A DNA stretch of 63,976 nt from Acidimicrobiales bacterium (GTDB lineage: Bacteria > Actinomycetota > Acidimicrobiia > Acidimicrobiales > MedAcidi-G1): assembly GCA_029245675.1 (NCBI GenBank), contig JAQWOV010000024.1, positions 1 through 63,976 of the forward strand, in the 5' to 3' direction. The notes under the pieces are model-generated. The model ran no database searches and was not told the origin of the DNA. It worked only from the letters and a program-made list of their open reading frames with translations. Below, piece after piece: positions 45,514 through 55,536 of this stretch (its first letter is position 1; each line of letters opens with the position of its first letter). Both the position numbers and the translations under genes were made by a program.

Positions 45514-45902
45514 GGGGCTGATCGGTTTCGACGCCGATTGCTGTGAACGTTTCATGCGACCAGAGTTGCTCAGACTCTAAAAACAGGGCATCAATAGAGA
45601 CGCCAATACGGATGATCTCGCTCTTGCCGCTTAATTTTATTAAGCAGTAAAGAGTCACTGGGACCAGTAATGATTCCCGGGGCCTGATCACTACAGCCCG
45701 GCAACAGAAGTAGTGATGGACCGCAGGGAGAGACCGCTGACGGCGAGAAAGACCGCTGACTTCAAGGAAAGTCTTGACGGTAAAGCCTTAGGGCTTGTCT
45801 GACCCGGCGGAATGACTACCGTAAGTCATATTCTCGGGAATGGTCGTAACGTGTGCGTTGACCTCTCGACGGACGCGGGTTCGATTCCCGCCAGCTCCAC
45901 CA
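45514..45902 (+). ncRNA. ssrA: Transfer-messenger RNA (tmRNA)
   Basis: A 389-base one-piece tmRNA. The 5' part GGGGCTGATCGGTTTCGACG and the 3' part GGTTCGATTCCCGCC with GCTCC-ACCA form the tRNA-like domain, with CCA encoded at 45900-45902. The tag reads from GCC at 45602 to TAA at 45632: ANTDDLALAA, ten residues with the usual ALAA-type degradation signal. The rest is pseudoknot-like. It works with SmpB (40869) and Clp protease. Confidence 0.97.
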
Positions 45903-45944
45903 AACTAGTTTTATATAAGTCAACATTCATGAAAGGCAGTAGGT

Positions 45945-46481
45945 ATGCCGCAACCCCCTAACCCTTACGATTTTCTTCCAAGCGTTCCAGTCTTTGAAGT
46001 TCGAAGCAAAGATGTGTCCGATGGAGAAATGCTGTCCCTTCCACAGGTGTCCGGAATTTTCGGTGCAGGCGGAGAAGACATCTCCCCTCATCTCGCTTGG
46101 GCTGAGGCTCCAGAAGATACCAAAAGTTATGCTGTGACTTGCTTTGATCCAGATGCGCCAACTGGAAGTGGTTTCTGGCATTGGGTCGTCTACGACATTT
46201 CTGCTGAAATAATTGAATTATCTACTGGTGCAGGCTCTCAGGATGGGGAACTGCTACCTGAGGGGGCAAAACAATTGAAAAATGATGCTGGCCTTTACGG
46301 GTATTTAGGTTCAGCTCCGCCTTCCGGTCATGGGTTGCATCGTTACATGTTTGCTGTTCATGCTTTAAACGTTGACGCTCTTCCAATCAATGAAGAGGTT
46401 TCAGCTGCTATTTGTGGATTTAATATGTTCGGATCGACTTTAGCTCGTGGTGTCATTACCCCGGTTTACGAACAGAATTAG
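45945..46481 (+). CDS. YbhB/YbcL-type phosphatidylethanolamine-binding protein (Raf kinase inhibitor-like)
   Basis: A 178-residue PEBP-family protein. The ligand-pocket motifs are DPDAPTGSGFWHWVVYDI and APPSGHGLHRYMFAVHAL, with SPHLAWAEAPEDTKSYAV at the front. No signal peptide is present, so it is cytoplasmic. The ligand and function are unknown for bacterial members. It starts at ATG 45945 with GAAAGG upstream, 42 bases after the tmRNA. Its stop overlaps the zinc-ribbon gene at 46478 by four bases. Confidence 0.9.
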   Translation: MPQPPNPYDFLPSVPVFEVRSKDVSDGEMLSLPQVSGIFGAGGEDISPHLAWAEAPEDTKSYAVTCFDPDAPTGSGFWHWVVYDISAEIIELSTGAGSQDGELLPEGAKQLKNDAGLYGYLGSAPPSGHGLHRYMFAVHALNVDALPINEEVSAAICGFNMFGSTLARGVITPVYEQN

Positions 46482-46690
46482 AGTTCATCTAAAGCATCAG
46501 AAAAATCAGTGTCATTTGGAAATTTAGATATGACCATGACTCTTTTTACTTGCCACGCATGCTCACATATTGCACAAGCAAAGAACGGATCTGTAACAAC
46601 CACTATTCCATTGTCTTTTTTTTCAAATTCTAAGGCAAACGAAGGCCCGACTTGATCTGAACCACATTTTGGACATTCTTTCGTATCCAT
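46478..46690 (-). CDS. Small zinc-ribbon protein
   Basis: A 70-residue protein with two CxxC pairs (CPKCG and CAICE, 37 residues apart) that would bind one zinc. ATG 46690 has GAGGAGGAAG upstream; a longer frame starting at 46774 lacks domain-like sequence and a ribosome site. The fold resembles transcription-factor-like zinc ribbons but no partner can be named. Convergent with the PEBP gene. Confidence 0.7.
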   Translation of the reverse strand: MDTKECPKCGSDQVGPSFALEFEKKDNGIVVVTDPFFACAICEHAWQVKRVMVISKFPNDTDFSDALDEL

Positions 46691-46886
46691 ATCTTCCTCC
46701 TCATAGTCCATGGCGTTGCCACCAGTTCCCAAGTTGGGTGGTTGGCGGATCTTCTTAGGGCCATGTCCCTCCAATCCTCTTTATGATTACTCCCCCATTA
46801 TCTCATTGGGGTGTGACAATGCTCCATATGGTGCGCGTCCATCTATTTGTGTAAATTGTCATAACTGATGAATACAGGAGGGGAAA

Positions 46887-47969
46887 ATGCCGCATTTAGT
46901 TAAAGGGGTAGTAGCCAGATCTAAAGGAGAGCCTGTCTCGGTTGAGACCATTGAAATTCCAGACCCTGGTCCGGGCGAAGTTCTAGTCGATGTGAAAGCC
47001 TGCGGTGTTTGCCACACCGATCTACATTTTCGCGAAGGCGCTATCAGCGACGAGTTTCCATTTCTTCTCGGTCACGAAGCTGCGGGAATTGTAGAAGAAG
47101 TAGGCGAAGGTGTAGATAATGTCAGTCCCGGCGATTTCGTTATCTTAAACTGGAGAGCTGTTTGTGGCGAATGTCGTTCCTGTAAACGTGGGCGTCCTTG
47201 GTATTGCTTTGACACTCATAACGCCACACAAAAAATGACTCTTGAGGGAGCTCCTTTGACCGCAGCGTTGGGAATTGGTGCTTTCGCAGAAAAAACACTA
47301 GTTGCAGCTGGGCAAGCCACAAAAGTTGATTCGCGTGCAAAGCCAGAGGTTGCAGGGTTAATCGGATGTGGAGTCATGGCAGGGCTTGGAGCAGCTATTA
47401 ATACCGGGGAAGTCACCCGAGGAGACTCTGTAGCCGTATTTGGTTGTGGTGGAGTTGGTGATGCTGCGATAGCTGGATCAAATCTTGCTGGTGCGCACAC
47501 AATAATTGCTGTAGACATTGATGAACGAAAGTTAGAGATGGCTAAAGAATTTGGAGCTACTCATACTGTTGATTCTTCTAAAGAAGATCCAATAGAAGCA
47601 ATACGTCAAATTACTGGTGGTAATGGCGCTGATGTTGTCATAGATGCAGTAGGGATACCTTCAACATATGAGCAATCTTTTTTCGCTAGAGATTTAGCCG
47701 GAACAGTTGTGCTTGTAGGAGTACCAAATCCAGAAATGAAGATCGAGCTTCCTCTGCAAGAAGTTTTCGGGCGAGGTGGTTCGCTCAAATCCTCATGGTA
47801 TGGAGACTGTCTCCCTAGTAGAGATTTTCCAATGCTGATAGACCTGTACCTTCAGGGGCGTTTAAATCTTGAAAAATTTGTTTCTGAAACCATTTCTTTA
47901 GAAGATGTTGAAGAAGCTTTCCATGCTATGGAACGAGGAGAAGTCCTTCGGTCTGTTGTGATTCTCTAA
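46887..47969 (+). CDS. S-(hydroxymethyl)mycothiol dehydrogenase
   Basis: A 360-residue zinc-dependent alcohol dehydrogenase that oxidises S-(hydroxymethyl)mycothiol during formaldehyde detoxification. The catalytic zinc ligands are in [10 protein letters not shown] and [11 protein letters not shown]. The structural zinc uses cysteines in [18 protein letters not shown] binding is [12 protein letters not shown]. The wording [16 protein letters not shown] and [12 protein letters not shown] is close to TIGR03451 mycothiol-type enzymes, which supports an actinobacterial host. An ACAGGAGGGGAAA ribosome site precedes ATG. An MBL hydrolase that could finish the pathway is at 22462. Confidence 0.92.
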   Translation: MPHLVKGVVARSKGEPVSVETIEIPDPGPGEVLVDVKACGVCHTDLHFREGAISDEFPFLLGHEAAGIVEEVGEGVDNVSPGDFVILNWRAVCGECRSCKRGRPWYCFDTHNATQKMTLEGAPLTAALGIGAFAEKTLVAAGQATKVDSRAKPEVAGLIGCGVMAGLGAAINTGEVTRGDSVAVFGCGGVGDAAIAGSNLAGAHTIIAVDIDERKLEMAKEFGATHTVDSSKEDPIEAIRQITGGNGADVVIDAVGIPSTYEQSFFARDLAGTVVLVGVPNPEMKIELPLQEVFGRGGSLKSSWYGDCLPSRDFPMLIDLYLQGRLNLEKFVSETISLEDVEEAFHAMERGEVLRSVVIL

Positions 47970-48031
47970 CCCACACTGCAACGAGTCACTAATTTAGAAC
48001 TAGTGTGGCAGAAGAATCTATTAGGAGTCAC

Positions 48032-49141
48032 ATGCCAACTAAAGCAGTCATAACCGGATGGGGTAAATGCATCCCGCCTGTTGAGTTGACAAACGCAGAC
48101 CTTGAAAAACTTTCAGATACTAACGATCAGTGGATTATTGATCGGACTGGTATCAAGAGTCGACGCATCTCTCATGTAGATGGAACAGATCTTGCGGAAC
48201 TAGCCGGGCGACGTGCACTAGCGGCAGCAGGCTTAGACCCAAAAGAACTGGATTTAATTTTAGTTGCATCAACTACACCAGATTTGATTTGTCCCAGTGT
48301 TGCCGCAATGGTTCAAGATCGCCTAGGTGCAGTAAATTCTGCCGCCTTTGACTTAAACGCAGCCTGTTCAGGTTTTATTTATGCAACAGCAAATGCTGCT
48401 GGAATGATCGAATCCGGTTTTGTAAAAAAAGTTTTAGTTATTGGAGCAGAGAAACTATCTGGAGTACTGGATTACCGTGACCGCTCTACTTCGATTTTAT
48501 TCGGCGATGGTGCAGGTGCTGCTGTCTACGAAGCTACCGAAGGAGATGCCGGAGTTCTCGCAGTTGACATAGGCGCTGATGGAGGCAAAGGACAGACGAT
48601 GGTTCTCAAATCAATGGGAACAAACGGCAACGTTTTCGAATCGCTCCTTGCCGAAGAGATGGCTCTCCACTTTGAAGGACAAGCAGTCTTCAAAATTGCT
48701 GTTCAGGGGATCGCTGCCTCAGTTACTCGTGTTCTGGAGACCTCAGGCTTTAAATCCGAAGAAGTTGATGTAGTTATCCCGCATCAAGCAAACGCACGCA
48801 TAGTTGACGCTGCTACTCGTTTACTCAAACTTGATGAAAATAAAGTCTTCATGAATATTGACACTCTCGGAAATACTGGAGCAGCTTCTATACCGATGGC
48901 CATTTCAGATGCCCTTGATGCTGATCAAATTAAACCTGGAGACCTTATTGTCCTCTCTGCTTTTGGAGGAGGCGTTACTTGGGGTTCCATCGTTTTAAGG
49001 TGGGGGGAACGCACAGAAAGACTAGGTCATCATGAAGGAGAGCTCCCTCCAACTGACGCTACTGTCTTTGATCTCATCGAGCCGAATCTACGTTTTTTCG
49101 CTGAACTTCATGGTTTAGATCCAGAAGATATTCCGAGTTAA
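48032..49141 (+). CDS. 3-oxoacyl-ACP synthase III-like protein (FabH family)
   Basis: A 369-residue thiolase-fold condensing enzyme. The catalytic triad is Cys112 (AACSGFIYAT), His251 (VVIPHQANARI) and Asn281 (DTLGNTGAAS). ATG 48032 has TAGGAG upstream and is preferred to GTG 48005. About 35 extra C-terminal residues (SELPPTDATVFDL and beyond) exceed the E. coli FabH length. It may start fatty acid synthesis or make another ketoacyl product; the fab genes are not adjacent, so the specific role is open. Its last four bases overlap the next, convergent gene. Confidence 0.88.
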   Translation: MPTKAVITGWGKCIPPVELTNADLEKLSDTNDQWIIDRTGIKSRRISHVDGTDLAELAGRRALAAAGLDPKELDLILVASTTPDLICPSVAAMVQDRLGAVNSAAFDLNAACSGFIYATANAAGMIESGFVKKVLVIGAEKLSGVLDYRDRSTSILFGDGAGAAVYEATEGDAGVLAVDIGADGGKGQTMVLKSMGTNGNVFESLLAEEMALHFEGQAVFKIAVQGIAASVTRVLETSGFKSEEVDVVIPHQANARIVDAATRLLKLDENKVFMNIDTLGNTGAASIPMAISDALDADQIKPGDLIVLSAFGGGVTWGSIVLRWGERTERLGHHEGELPPTDATVFDLIEPNLRFFAELHGLDPEDIPS

Positions 49142-50097
49142 GCCGAGTTCTTGCTCTTTATTTCATATCCCGGAATTTCTTCTTCGTCGTCGACCATCTG
49201 TTCGGGGAAACCGGGAGCTAAAACTTGAATTCCTGTTTGGTCTTCTAATCGGCGAATAATGTTTGATGACCATTCTCTAGATCCATACTTTTGTTCACCA
49301 TCTTTAAATATTTGAACCAGAAGCGGAGATAGTTCTAACGGGACTTCTAAGTCTTGAGCGATCTTGTCAAATATTCCTATATCTTTTGACACTAAATCCA
49401 TGGTGAAGTTGATGTCGCGGCTTCCATTAAGTATCACTTGACTTTCAGTTTCGTGGACAAAAGAATTTCCAGAGGAAATCCGAATTGCCTCATACACGAC
49501 GTTTAGGTCTAGTCCAGCTTTAGCTGTGGTGGTGAGCGCCTCACATAAACTCACTAAATTAGCTGTCGCCAGAAAATTGGTCATTACTTTAAGGACTGAA
49601 GCAGAACCAAGTTCACCGGTGTGCAGTATTTCACGTCCCATAGCTCCAAGAACAGGTAATGCTTGTTCAAACGTTTGGCGGTCCCCTCCTACTAATATCG
49701 CGATATTTCCAGTTGCCGCCCGATGGCATCCTCCAGAAACTGGACAATCCAACGGAAAGGCACCTATTTCTTCTACTAACGCACCTATACGCCGCACTTC
49801 TGCTTCATCAGTAGTTGACATTTCCAACCAAATTTTCCCTGATGACAACCCAGCTATAAGTCCGTCTGACGCTTCCATCACTTCAGCACATATGGATGGA
49901 GACGGAAGACAAGTAATCACGAGGTCACATTTTTCCGCCATTTCTTTAGGTGATTCAGCCCAGCCCGCACCGCCATCTAATAAATCTTGAGCTGCTTCTT
50001 TATCTAAGTCTCGAACCGTTAGGTCTATTCCATTACGTAAAAGGCTTCCAGCTAACTTCGCTCCTGCATTTCCTAAACCTATGAAACCTACTTTCAC
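49138..50097 (-). CDS. NAD(P)-binding 3-hydroxyisobutyrate dehydrogenase-family protein
   Basis: A 319-residue beta-hydroxyacid dehydrogenase. The Rossmann motif GLGNAGAKLAGSLL starts at residue 7. The family signature DCPVSGGCHRAATGN and the catalytic Lys in LKVMTNFLATANL are present. The start is GTG 50097. C-terminal residues PGYEIKSKNSA extend the usual length slightly. The substrate (3-hydroxyisobutyrate, tartronate semialdehyde, glyoxylate) is not decidable. It converges with the FabH-like gene by a four-base overlap. Confidence 0.88.
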   Translation of the reverse strand: MKVGFIGLGNAGAKLAGSLLRNGIDLTVRDLDKEAAQDLLDGGAGWAESPKEMAEKCDLVITCLPSPSICAEVMEASDGLIAGLSSGKIWLEMSTTDEAEVRRIGALVEEIGAFPLDCPVSGGCHRAATGNIAILVGGDRQTFEQALPVLGAMGREILHTGELGSASVLKVMTNFLATANLVSLCEALTTTAKAGLDLNVVYEAIRISSGNSFVHETESQVILNGSRDINFTMDLVSKDIGIFDKIAQDLEVPLELSPLLVQIFKDGEQKYGSREWSSNIIRRLEDQTGIQVLAPGFPEQMVDDEEEIPGYEIKSKNSA

Positions 50098-50245
50098 TAC
50101 TCTGTTCCTTTCACAAATCTGATTTAAAACTTCTCTTATGGCTCATAGTTTCATATCAAAGAACAACTTGTGTGTTTTTTCACAAATTTCTTCAATATTT
50201 ATTTATTGTGAGTCTTCCTACATCTAAGTGTTCTAGTCTGTAGAC

Positions 50246-51538
50246 ATGGTTGAACCAGAATTTAGACGCTTCGACACTCGTGCTTTGCATGCAGGACAAT
50301 ACCCTGATCCCACTACCGGGTCTCGTGCTGTGCCTATTCATCAAACAACGTCTTACGTTTTTGATTCTGTAGATCAAGCTGCTGGTCTTTACAATCTTGA
50401 AACTAGTGGACATATTTATTCACGAATTTCAAATCCAACCGTCGCAGTATTAGAAGAACGACTTGCTTCATTGGAAGGTGGGGTTGGTGCTGTTTGTACT
50501 GCTAGTGGTATGGCTGCTTTGCATCTTGCAGTCGCAACTCTTCTAAATACCGGTGATCATATTGTGGCGAGTCGAAACATTTATGGTGGCGCTTTCATTT
50601 TGATGAACCACACTCTGCCTAGGTTTGGTATCACTACTACTTTTGTTGACCCACGGGATCCAGAAGAGTTTGCTAAAGCTATTCGACCAGAAACACGTTT
50701 GGTGTTCGCTGAAACTCTGGGAAATCCTGGTATTGAGGTTTTAGACATCGATGCTGTCTCTGATGTAGCGCATGCTGCTGGTCTTCCTCTTTGCGTTGAT
50801 TCGACTTTTTCTACTCCCTATCTGATCAACCCGATTGAACATGGCGCAGACATCATCATGCATTCAGTAACAAAGTTCTTAGGAGGTCACGGGGTAGCTA
50901 TAGGTGGCGCCATCGTTGATGGAGGACGTTTTGATTGGGAAGCTTCTGGAAAATTTCCTACTTTGACAGAACCTTATGAGGGGTACCACAACATTACTTT
51001 CACAGAGGAGTTTGGTCCTGCCGCTCTTTCTATGCGTGCACGTGCTGAAGGTTTGAAAGATTTTGGTGCTTGTATGAGTCCCGCTAATGCTTTCTATTTG
51101 TTGCAGGGAGTTGAAACTTTACCTCTTCGTATGGCCCGTCACGTAGAGAACACTAAGCATGTTGTTGAACTCCTTGATGGTCATGACGCGGTGGAATGGA
51201 TCAAACATCCCACTCATCCCAGTCATCCTGATCATGATTTAGCTAAGCGTCTCTATCCGAAAGGGTCAGGAGCCATTCTTAGTTTTGGTGTAAAGGGTGG
51301 CAGGCAAGCTGGTAGGAAATTTATTGAGAGCGTGAAACTGGCTTCACATTTGGCGAATGTTGGCGATGCTAAAACCTTGGTTATTCATCCTGGATCTACA
51401 ACTCATCAACAAATGAGCGTAGAAGATTTAGAAACCGCCGGAATAAGTGAAGATCTGATTCGTGTATCGGTCGGCCTTGAAGATGCTGAAGATATTTGTG
51501 GTGATCTTGATAAAGCTCTCAAAGCTTCACAAAGATAG
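50246..51538 (+). CDS. O-acetylhomoserine sulfhydrylase-type enzyme
   Basis: A 430-residue PLP enzyme of the Cys/Met metabolism family. TRALHAGQYPDPTTGSRAVPI and IHQTTSYVFDS begin the fold, the PLP lysine lies in HSVTKFLGGHGVAIGG, and late NPANAFYLLQGVETLPLR-like and HPGSTTHQQMS blocks match MetY. It would make homocysteine from O-acetylhomoserine and sulfide. TAGTCT lies six bases before ATG 50246, so the transcript may be leaderless. The following alpha/beta hydrolase starts eight bases later; in many bacteria MetY lies beside the acetyltransferase MetX, but that gene is not here. Confidence 0.92.
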   Translation: MVEPEFRRFDTRALHAGQYPDPTTGSRAVPIHQTTSYVFDSVDQAAGLYNLETSGHIYSRISNPTVAVLEERLASLEGGVGAVCTASGMAALHLAVATLLNTGDHIVASRNIYGGAFILMNHTLPRFGITTTFVDPRDPEEFAKAIRPETRLVFAETLGNPGIEVLDIDAVSDVAHAAGLPLCVDSTFSTPYLINPIEHGADIIMHSVTKFLGGHGVAIGGAIVDGGRFDWEASGKFPTLTEPYEGYHNITFTEEFGPAALSMRARAEGLKDFGACMSPANAFYLLQGVETLPLRMARHVENTKHVVELLDGHDAVEWIKHPTHPSHPDHDLAKRLYPKGSGAILSFGVKGGRQAGRKFIESVKLASHLANVGDAKTLVIHPGSTTHQQMSVEDLETAGISEDLIRVSVGLEDAEDICGDLDKALKASQR

Positions 51539-51545
51539 GTAGTTC

Positions 51546-52346
51546 ATGTTTTTTTCTTTAGGTGGGAAACAAGTACATGGTGCAACCGGAGCCGTCAGTT
51601 TTGAAGGACGTTCTGATCCGATTGTTGTCTTAATTCATGGAGCGGGAATGGATCGCACTGTCTGGTCACAGCAAACAAGATTTCTCGCGCACCATGGATT
51701 TAGGGCCTTAGCAATTGATCTTCCCGACCATGGACAATCTGAAGGTCCAGTTCTAGAAAGCATCCCTGCTTTATCTGATTGGATAGCCAAAATATCGGAT
51801 CACTTTGGGGAAAAAATTCATCTTGTTGGTCATTCCATGGGTGCTTTGACCGCTCTACATGCTGCTGGACATCATAAAGATTCAGTTTCTTCGGTGAGTC
51901 TTCTTGGAGTTGGGTCCTCAATGCCCGTACATCCTGAATTGCAAGAAGCTGCAGATGCTAGTGACGTTAAAGCTGCTCAATTGATCACTTCTTGGGGGCA
52001 TGGAGCTAAACATCATCTCGGAAATAACCCCACTCCTGGTTTATCAATGACTGGAGGGACTCAAGCTCTAATTGAATCTACTACTAGAGGTGTTCTCAGC
52101 GTAGACCTTGCTGCCTGTTCAAGTTATGAAGAAGCAGTAGTGTCTGCGGAAAACATTGAATGCCGTACCCTTTTCCTTTTGGGGTCTGAAGACAAAATGA
52201 CCCCACGTAAATCTGCTCAGCCTCTAATTGATGCCGTTTCTGCCGAGAAGGAAGTTGTGGACTTTTCGTCCACCGGCCATATGGTCATGATCGAGGAACC
52301 CGATCTTGTGCGCCAAAAACTTTTAGCACATATGACTTCTTCTTGA
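51546..52346 (+). CDS. Alpha/beta hydrolase
   Basis: A 266-residue hydrolase. The oxyanion HGAGMDRTVWSQQ, the nucleophile elbow GHSMGALTA (Ser near 98), the acid Asp in LLGSEDKMTPR and the His in STGHMVMIEEP form the expected triad. It resembles esterases and haloperoxidase-like proteins rather than MetX. Directly downstream of the O-acetylhomoserine sulfhydrylase gene (eight bases), so probably cotranscribed. The substrate is unknown. Confidence 0.88.
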   Translation: MFFSLGGKQVHGATGAVSFEGRSDPIVVLIHGAGMDRTVWSQQTRFLAHHGFRALAIDLPDHGQSEGPVLESIPALSDWIAKISDHFGEKIHLVGHSMGALTALHAAGHHKDSVSSVSLLGVGSSMPVHPELQEAADASDVKAAQLITSWGHGAKHHLGNNPTPGLSMTGGTQALIESTTRGVLSVDLAACSSYEEAVVSAENIECRTLFLLGSEDKMTPRKSAQPLIDAVSAEKEVVDFSSTGHMVMIEEPDLVRQKLLAHMTSS

Positions 52347-52347
52347 T

Positions 52348-53595
52348 CTAATTTTGCGGTAGCTCTTTAAATGGAGTGTCTTTAGGGTGACCGGGTTCTT
52401 TCGAAAGACCTAAGACTCTCTCTCCGATGATGTTTCGTTGAACTTGATCTGTGCCGCCATAGATTGCTGGTGCAGGTGAGAACATTGTTACTTCCTGGAC
52501 TGCTCCTCCGGTGGAACTGTCCTTTCCTGTCAGCATTCCGTCGGCTCCAATAATCATGTTGCCAACATCTCGGCTGCGACGAACAAGTTCGCTCATGGCA
52601 AGTTTTGCTAGATTCCCTTCAGCGCCTGTGCGACTCCCTCCGGCTTTAGCTCTACGCATGTTGAGTTTATTTACTTCCGCCAGAATGTGTAGTTGTACGA
52701 TTTCTTGACGAACAACTGCGTCATCATCACGACCTGTTTCTTTCGCTAAACGAACAAGCGAATCGGTGCTCATACCTCTTCCGCCATCGCCTTCAGGTCC
52801 GCGATTCACTCGGTTGGTGAAATCGCCTGCTGACTGCTGCAAACGTCCCGCGATGCTTCCTGGAGCAACAGAGATTGGTTGTTTACCCCCTCCGCCAAGG
52901 CTTGCTCTTTCGAACATTAATGTGCTGTTGGCTACAGCCCATCCATTACCAAGACCACCTATAACATTGTCATTTGATACTCGGGCTTCATCAAGAAAAA
53001 CCTCGTTAAAAAGCGCTTGACCAGTCATTTCTCTCAGAGGGCGAACTTCAATACCTGGTTGATCCATCTCTATGGCGAAATAAGTGATCCCTTGATGTTT
53101 TGGGGCCTCTGGATCTGTTCGAGCGATCAGCATTCCCTTTTGCGCCATATGGCCGCCGGATGTCCAAACTTTCTGTCCGCTGACTATCCATTCATCTCCA
53201 TCTCGTACTGCACGAGCTTGCAATCCTGCTAAGTCGGATCCAGCATTTGGCTCTGAGAATAACTGACACCACGCTACAGTTCCATCAAGTATTTCTGGAA
53301 CTAACCGACCAATTTGTTCTTCTGAGCCGTGCACCGCAATAGTTGGAGCGGCAAGCATGTGCCCTAATCCAGTTGGTGGACCAACAACATTTGCTTCGGC
53401 GAGCCCCACCGACACTGCTGTGGCTTGTTCACGGTTATATCCACGTCCACCAGCTTCTTCGGGAAGAGACGGATGACTCCAACGTGCTCCACTAAGTCGT
53501 GCCCACCATTCAGCCACTGTGATCTCTGGATCCCAGTTTTCTTCCAACCAAGCTGAAAGTTCTTCACTTACTTCTGATGCTGTTTGTTCACTCAT
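52348..53595 (-). CDS. Acyl-CoA dehydrogenase
   Basis: A 415-residue FAD-dependent dehydrogenase. CQLFSEPNAGSDLAGLQARA forms the middle-domain signature (CoA and FAD contacts), WIVSGQKVWTSGGHMAQ the beta domain, and GGAVQEVTMFSPAPAIYGGTDQ with QRNIIGERVLGL the C-terminus. The family-wide Glu may be the one near EVTMF but the assignment is uncertain. The Gly-rich insertion around GPEGDGGRGMST is unusual. Sequence style resembles cholesterol-catabolic FadE heterodimer subunits. Convergent with the alpha/beta hydrolase gene by a gap of one base. Confidence 0.9.
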   Translation of the reverse strand: MSEQTASEVSEELSAWLEENWDPEITVAEWWARLSGARWSHPSLPEEAGGRGYNREQATAVSVGLAEANVVGPPTGLGHMLAAPTIAVHGSEEQIGRLVPEILDGTVAWCQLFSEPNAGSDLAGLQARAVRDGDEWIVSGQKVWTSGGHMAQKGMLIARTDPEAPKHQGITYFAIEMDQPGIEVRPLREMTGQALFNEVFLDEARVSNDNVIGGLGNGWAVANSTLMFERASLGGGGKQPISVAPGSIAGRLQQSAGDFTNRVNRGPEGDGGRGMSTDSLVRLAKETGRDDDAVVRQEIVQLHILAEVNKLNMRRAKAGGSRTGAEGNLAKLAMSELVRRSRDVGNMIIGADGMLTGKDSSTGGAVQEVTMFSPAPAIYGGTDQVQRNIIGERVLGLSKEPGHPKDTPFKELPQN

Positions 53596-53755
53596 ATTTT
53601 CCTAATGTTATTCTGAACTAGTTATTGCTAGACCTTATCCTGAAGTTACCCAACGGTAATTTTTGTTGCAAACCCTATTTTATAAGAAGGATTCATCCTG
53701 CGATGATTTCTACTAGGTTAGAGTAACCATAAATCAAGTTAACGAAAGTTTTCGT

Positions 53756-55471
53756 ATGCGGTGGTCAAATCTTTTTATTCCTACTTTGCGTGACGCTCCG
53801 GCTGAAGCCGAAGCGATAAGTCATCAACTCCTTGTCCGTGGTGGCTTTATTCGCCAACTTCAATCTGGCCACTATTCCATGCTTCCTCTGGGATGGAAGA
53901 TCCATAAAAAAGTGGCTGCAATCATCCGTGAAGAAATGGATGCGATAGGTGGACAAGAATTCTTACTTCCGGCAATGCACCCTGCGGATATCTGGCAAAA
54001 ATCCGGCAGGTGGGAAACTATGGGAGAAGAGATGTTCAGGTTCGTTGACCGTAAAGGAGCGGATCAAGCCTTAGGGATGACTCACGAAGAAGTTTTTGCA
54101 TCCCTAGGAACTGAAATCACCTCCTATCGTCATCTGCCACAGATTTGGTATCAGATACAAACAAAATTCAGAGATGAACCTCGCCCAAAATCTGGACTAC
54201 TTAGAGTCCGAGAGTTCGCTATGAAAGACTCATACTCCTTTGATTTGGATGATGAGGGTCTTGATGCTTCTTTCTCTCTTCATCATGATGCTTATGTTCA
54301 GATTTTCAATCGACTGGGACTTGATGCGTTTCCAGTCGAAGCTTCTTCTGGCGCTATGGGCGGTAGCGCTTCAGTCGAATTTATGGTTGAGTCAGAAGCC
54401 GGAGAAGATGATGTTGCGCGATGTTCATCTTGCAACTACAGCGCTAACGTTGAACGCGCTTCAGCCGCCCTTGCTCTAATAGAAAATCGTTCAAGTAGCG
54501 GAGAGCCAGAATCTTTCCCCACTCCAGATGTTCGAACTATTGCCGAACTAGCTGAGTTAGGACATCCACCAGAGCATCAGATAAAAACTCTCGTGTATGT
54601 CGTTGATGGCGAGCTGACACTAATCCTTTTACGAGGAGACCATCCTTTTCTTGAACAAAAATTTATTGATATTACTGGTGTCACTGATCTTCGTCCTGCA
54701 ACTGGGGAAGAGATCCGCTCTGCTCTTGGTGCTTCTCCTGGAAGCCTTGGCGCAGTAGGAGTAGAGAATCTTCCGATTTATGCCGACCTTGCTTTACAGG
54801 ACCGCACAGGTATGGCAACGGGAGCCAACGTTGACGATACCCACTACTCAGGAGTTGATGTTCAAAGAGATATCGCTGTAAATGAATGGGTGGACGTGAG
54901 AGGAATCCTTGAAGGAGAGCCCTGCGTTGACTGCGGAAATCCTATAACTATTAGCCGATGCATCGAAGCTGGCCATATCTTCAAATTGGGTAGACGATAT
55001 GCGGAAGCAATGGGGACAACTGTTCTTGACTCTGAAGGTAAGTCTCAAACTTTAACGATGGGCTCGTACGGAATTGGGGTCGAGCGTGCCATGGCGGCAG
55101 TGGCGGAAACTCACCATGATGAAAATGGTTTGATATGGCCAATGTCGATCGCTCCCTACGAAGTTGCAATAACCCTCTTAAAAACTGATCACACTGATTC
55201 AGTTGATTTAGCCGAAGATATTTATAAAGCATTAACAGCAGCCGGTATTGATGTTTTGCTTGACGACAGAGAAGAACGACCTGGTGTGAAATTTGCTGAC
55301 TCAGAGTTAATTGGTATACCTCTTCGTATAACGATCGGACCGCGCGGCTTAGAAAACGGGATCGCGGAAGTAAATGATCGTTCCACTAACCAAAAGGCTG
55401 AGATCTCTTTAGAGACTGTTGTTGAAGAGGTAACGAACATGGTTAACGATGCTAAAAATGAATCTTTCTAA
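53756..55471 (+). CDS. proS: Prolyl-tRNA synthetase
   Basis: A 571-residue class II synthetase of the bacterial type. The N-terminal catalytic motifs are seen in FIPTLRDAPAEAEAISH and GFIRQLQSGHYSMLPLG, with motif 2 in RVREFAMKDSYSFD. A YbaK-like editing insertion spans about residues 230-380 (PEHQIKTLVYVVDG). Motif 3 is in SYGIGVERAMAA, and the anticodon-binding domain ends the protein. Length fits (about 570). The tRNA-Pro substrate gene at 62247 is unlinked by function. Confidence 0.96.
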   Translation: MRWSNLFIPTLRDAPAEAEAISHQLLVRGGFIRQLQSGHYSMLPLGWKIHKKVAAIIREEMDAIGGQEFLLPAMHPADIWQKSGRWETMGEEMFRFVDRKGADQALGMTHEEVFASLGTEITSYRHLPQIWYQIQTKFRDEPRPKSGLLRVREFAMKDSYSFDLDDEGLDASFSLHHDAYVQIFNRLGLDAFPVEASSGAMGGSASVEFMVESEAGEDDVARCSSCNYSANVERASAALALIENRSSSGEPESFPTPDVRTIAELAELGHPPEHQIKTLVYVVDGELTLILLRGDHPFLEQKFIDITGVTDLRPATGEEIRSALGASPGSLGAVGVENLPIYADLALQDRTGMATGANVDDTHYSGVDVQRDIAVNEWVDVRGILEGEPCVDCGNPITISRCIEAGHIFKLGRRYAEAMGTTVLDSEGKSQTLTMGSYGIGVERAMAAVAETHHDENGLIWPMSIAPYEVAITLLKTDHTDSVDLAEDIYKALTAAGIDVLLDDREERPGVKFADSELIGIPLRITIGPRGLENGIAEVNDRSTNQKAEISLETVVEEVTNMVNDAKNESF

Positions 55472-55536
55472 AAAGCTATTCCGTCCTTATGGGAAGTTAG
55501 ATTCTTCTTCTGTCTGTCCGCTAAAGTGATAGGAAT

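Noticed and set aside
45341-45691. Minus-strand open frame at the ssrA locus
   Set aside because: It lies across the tmRNA, which is firmly identified by its tRNA-like ends and tag.
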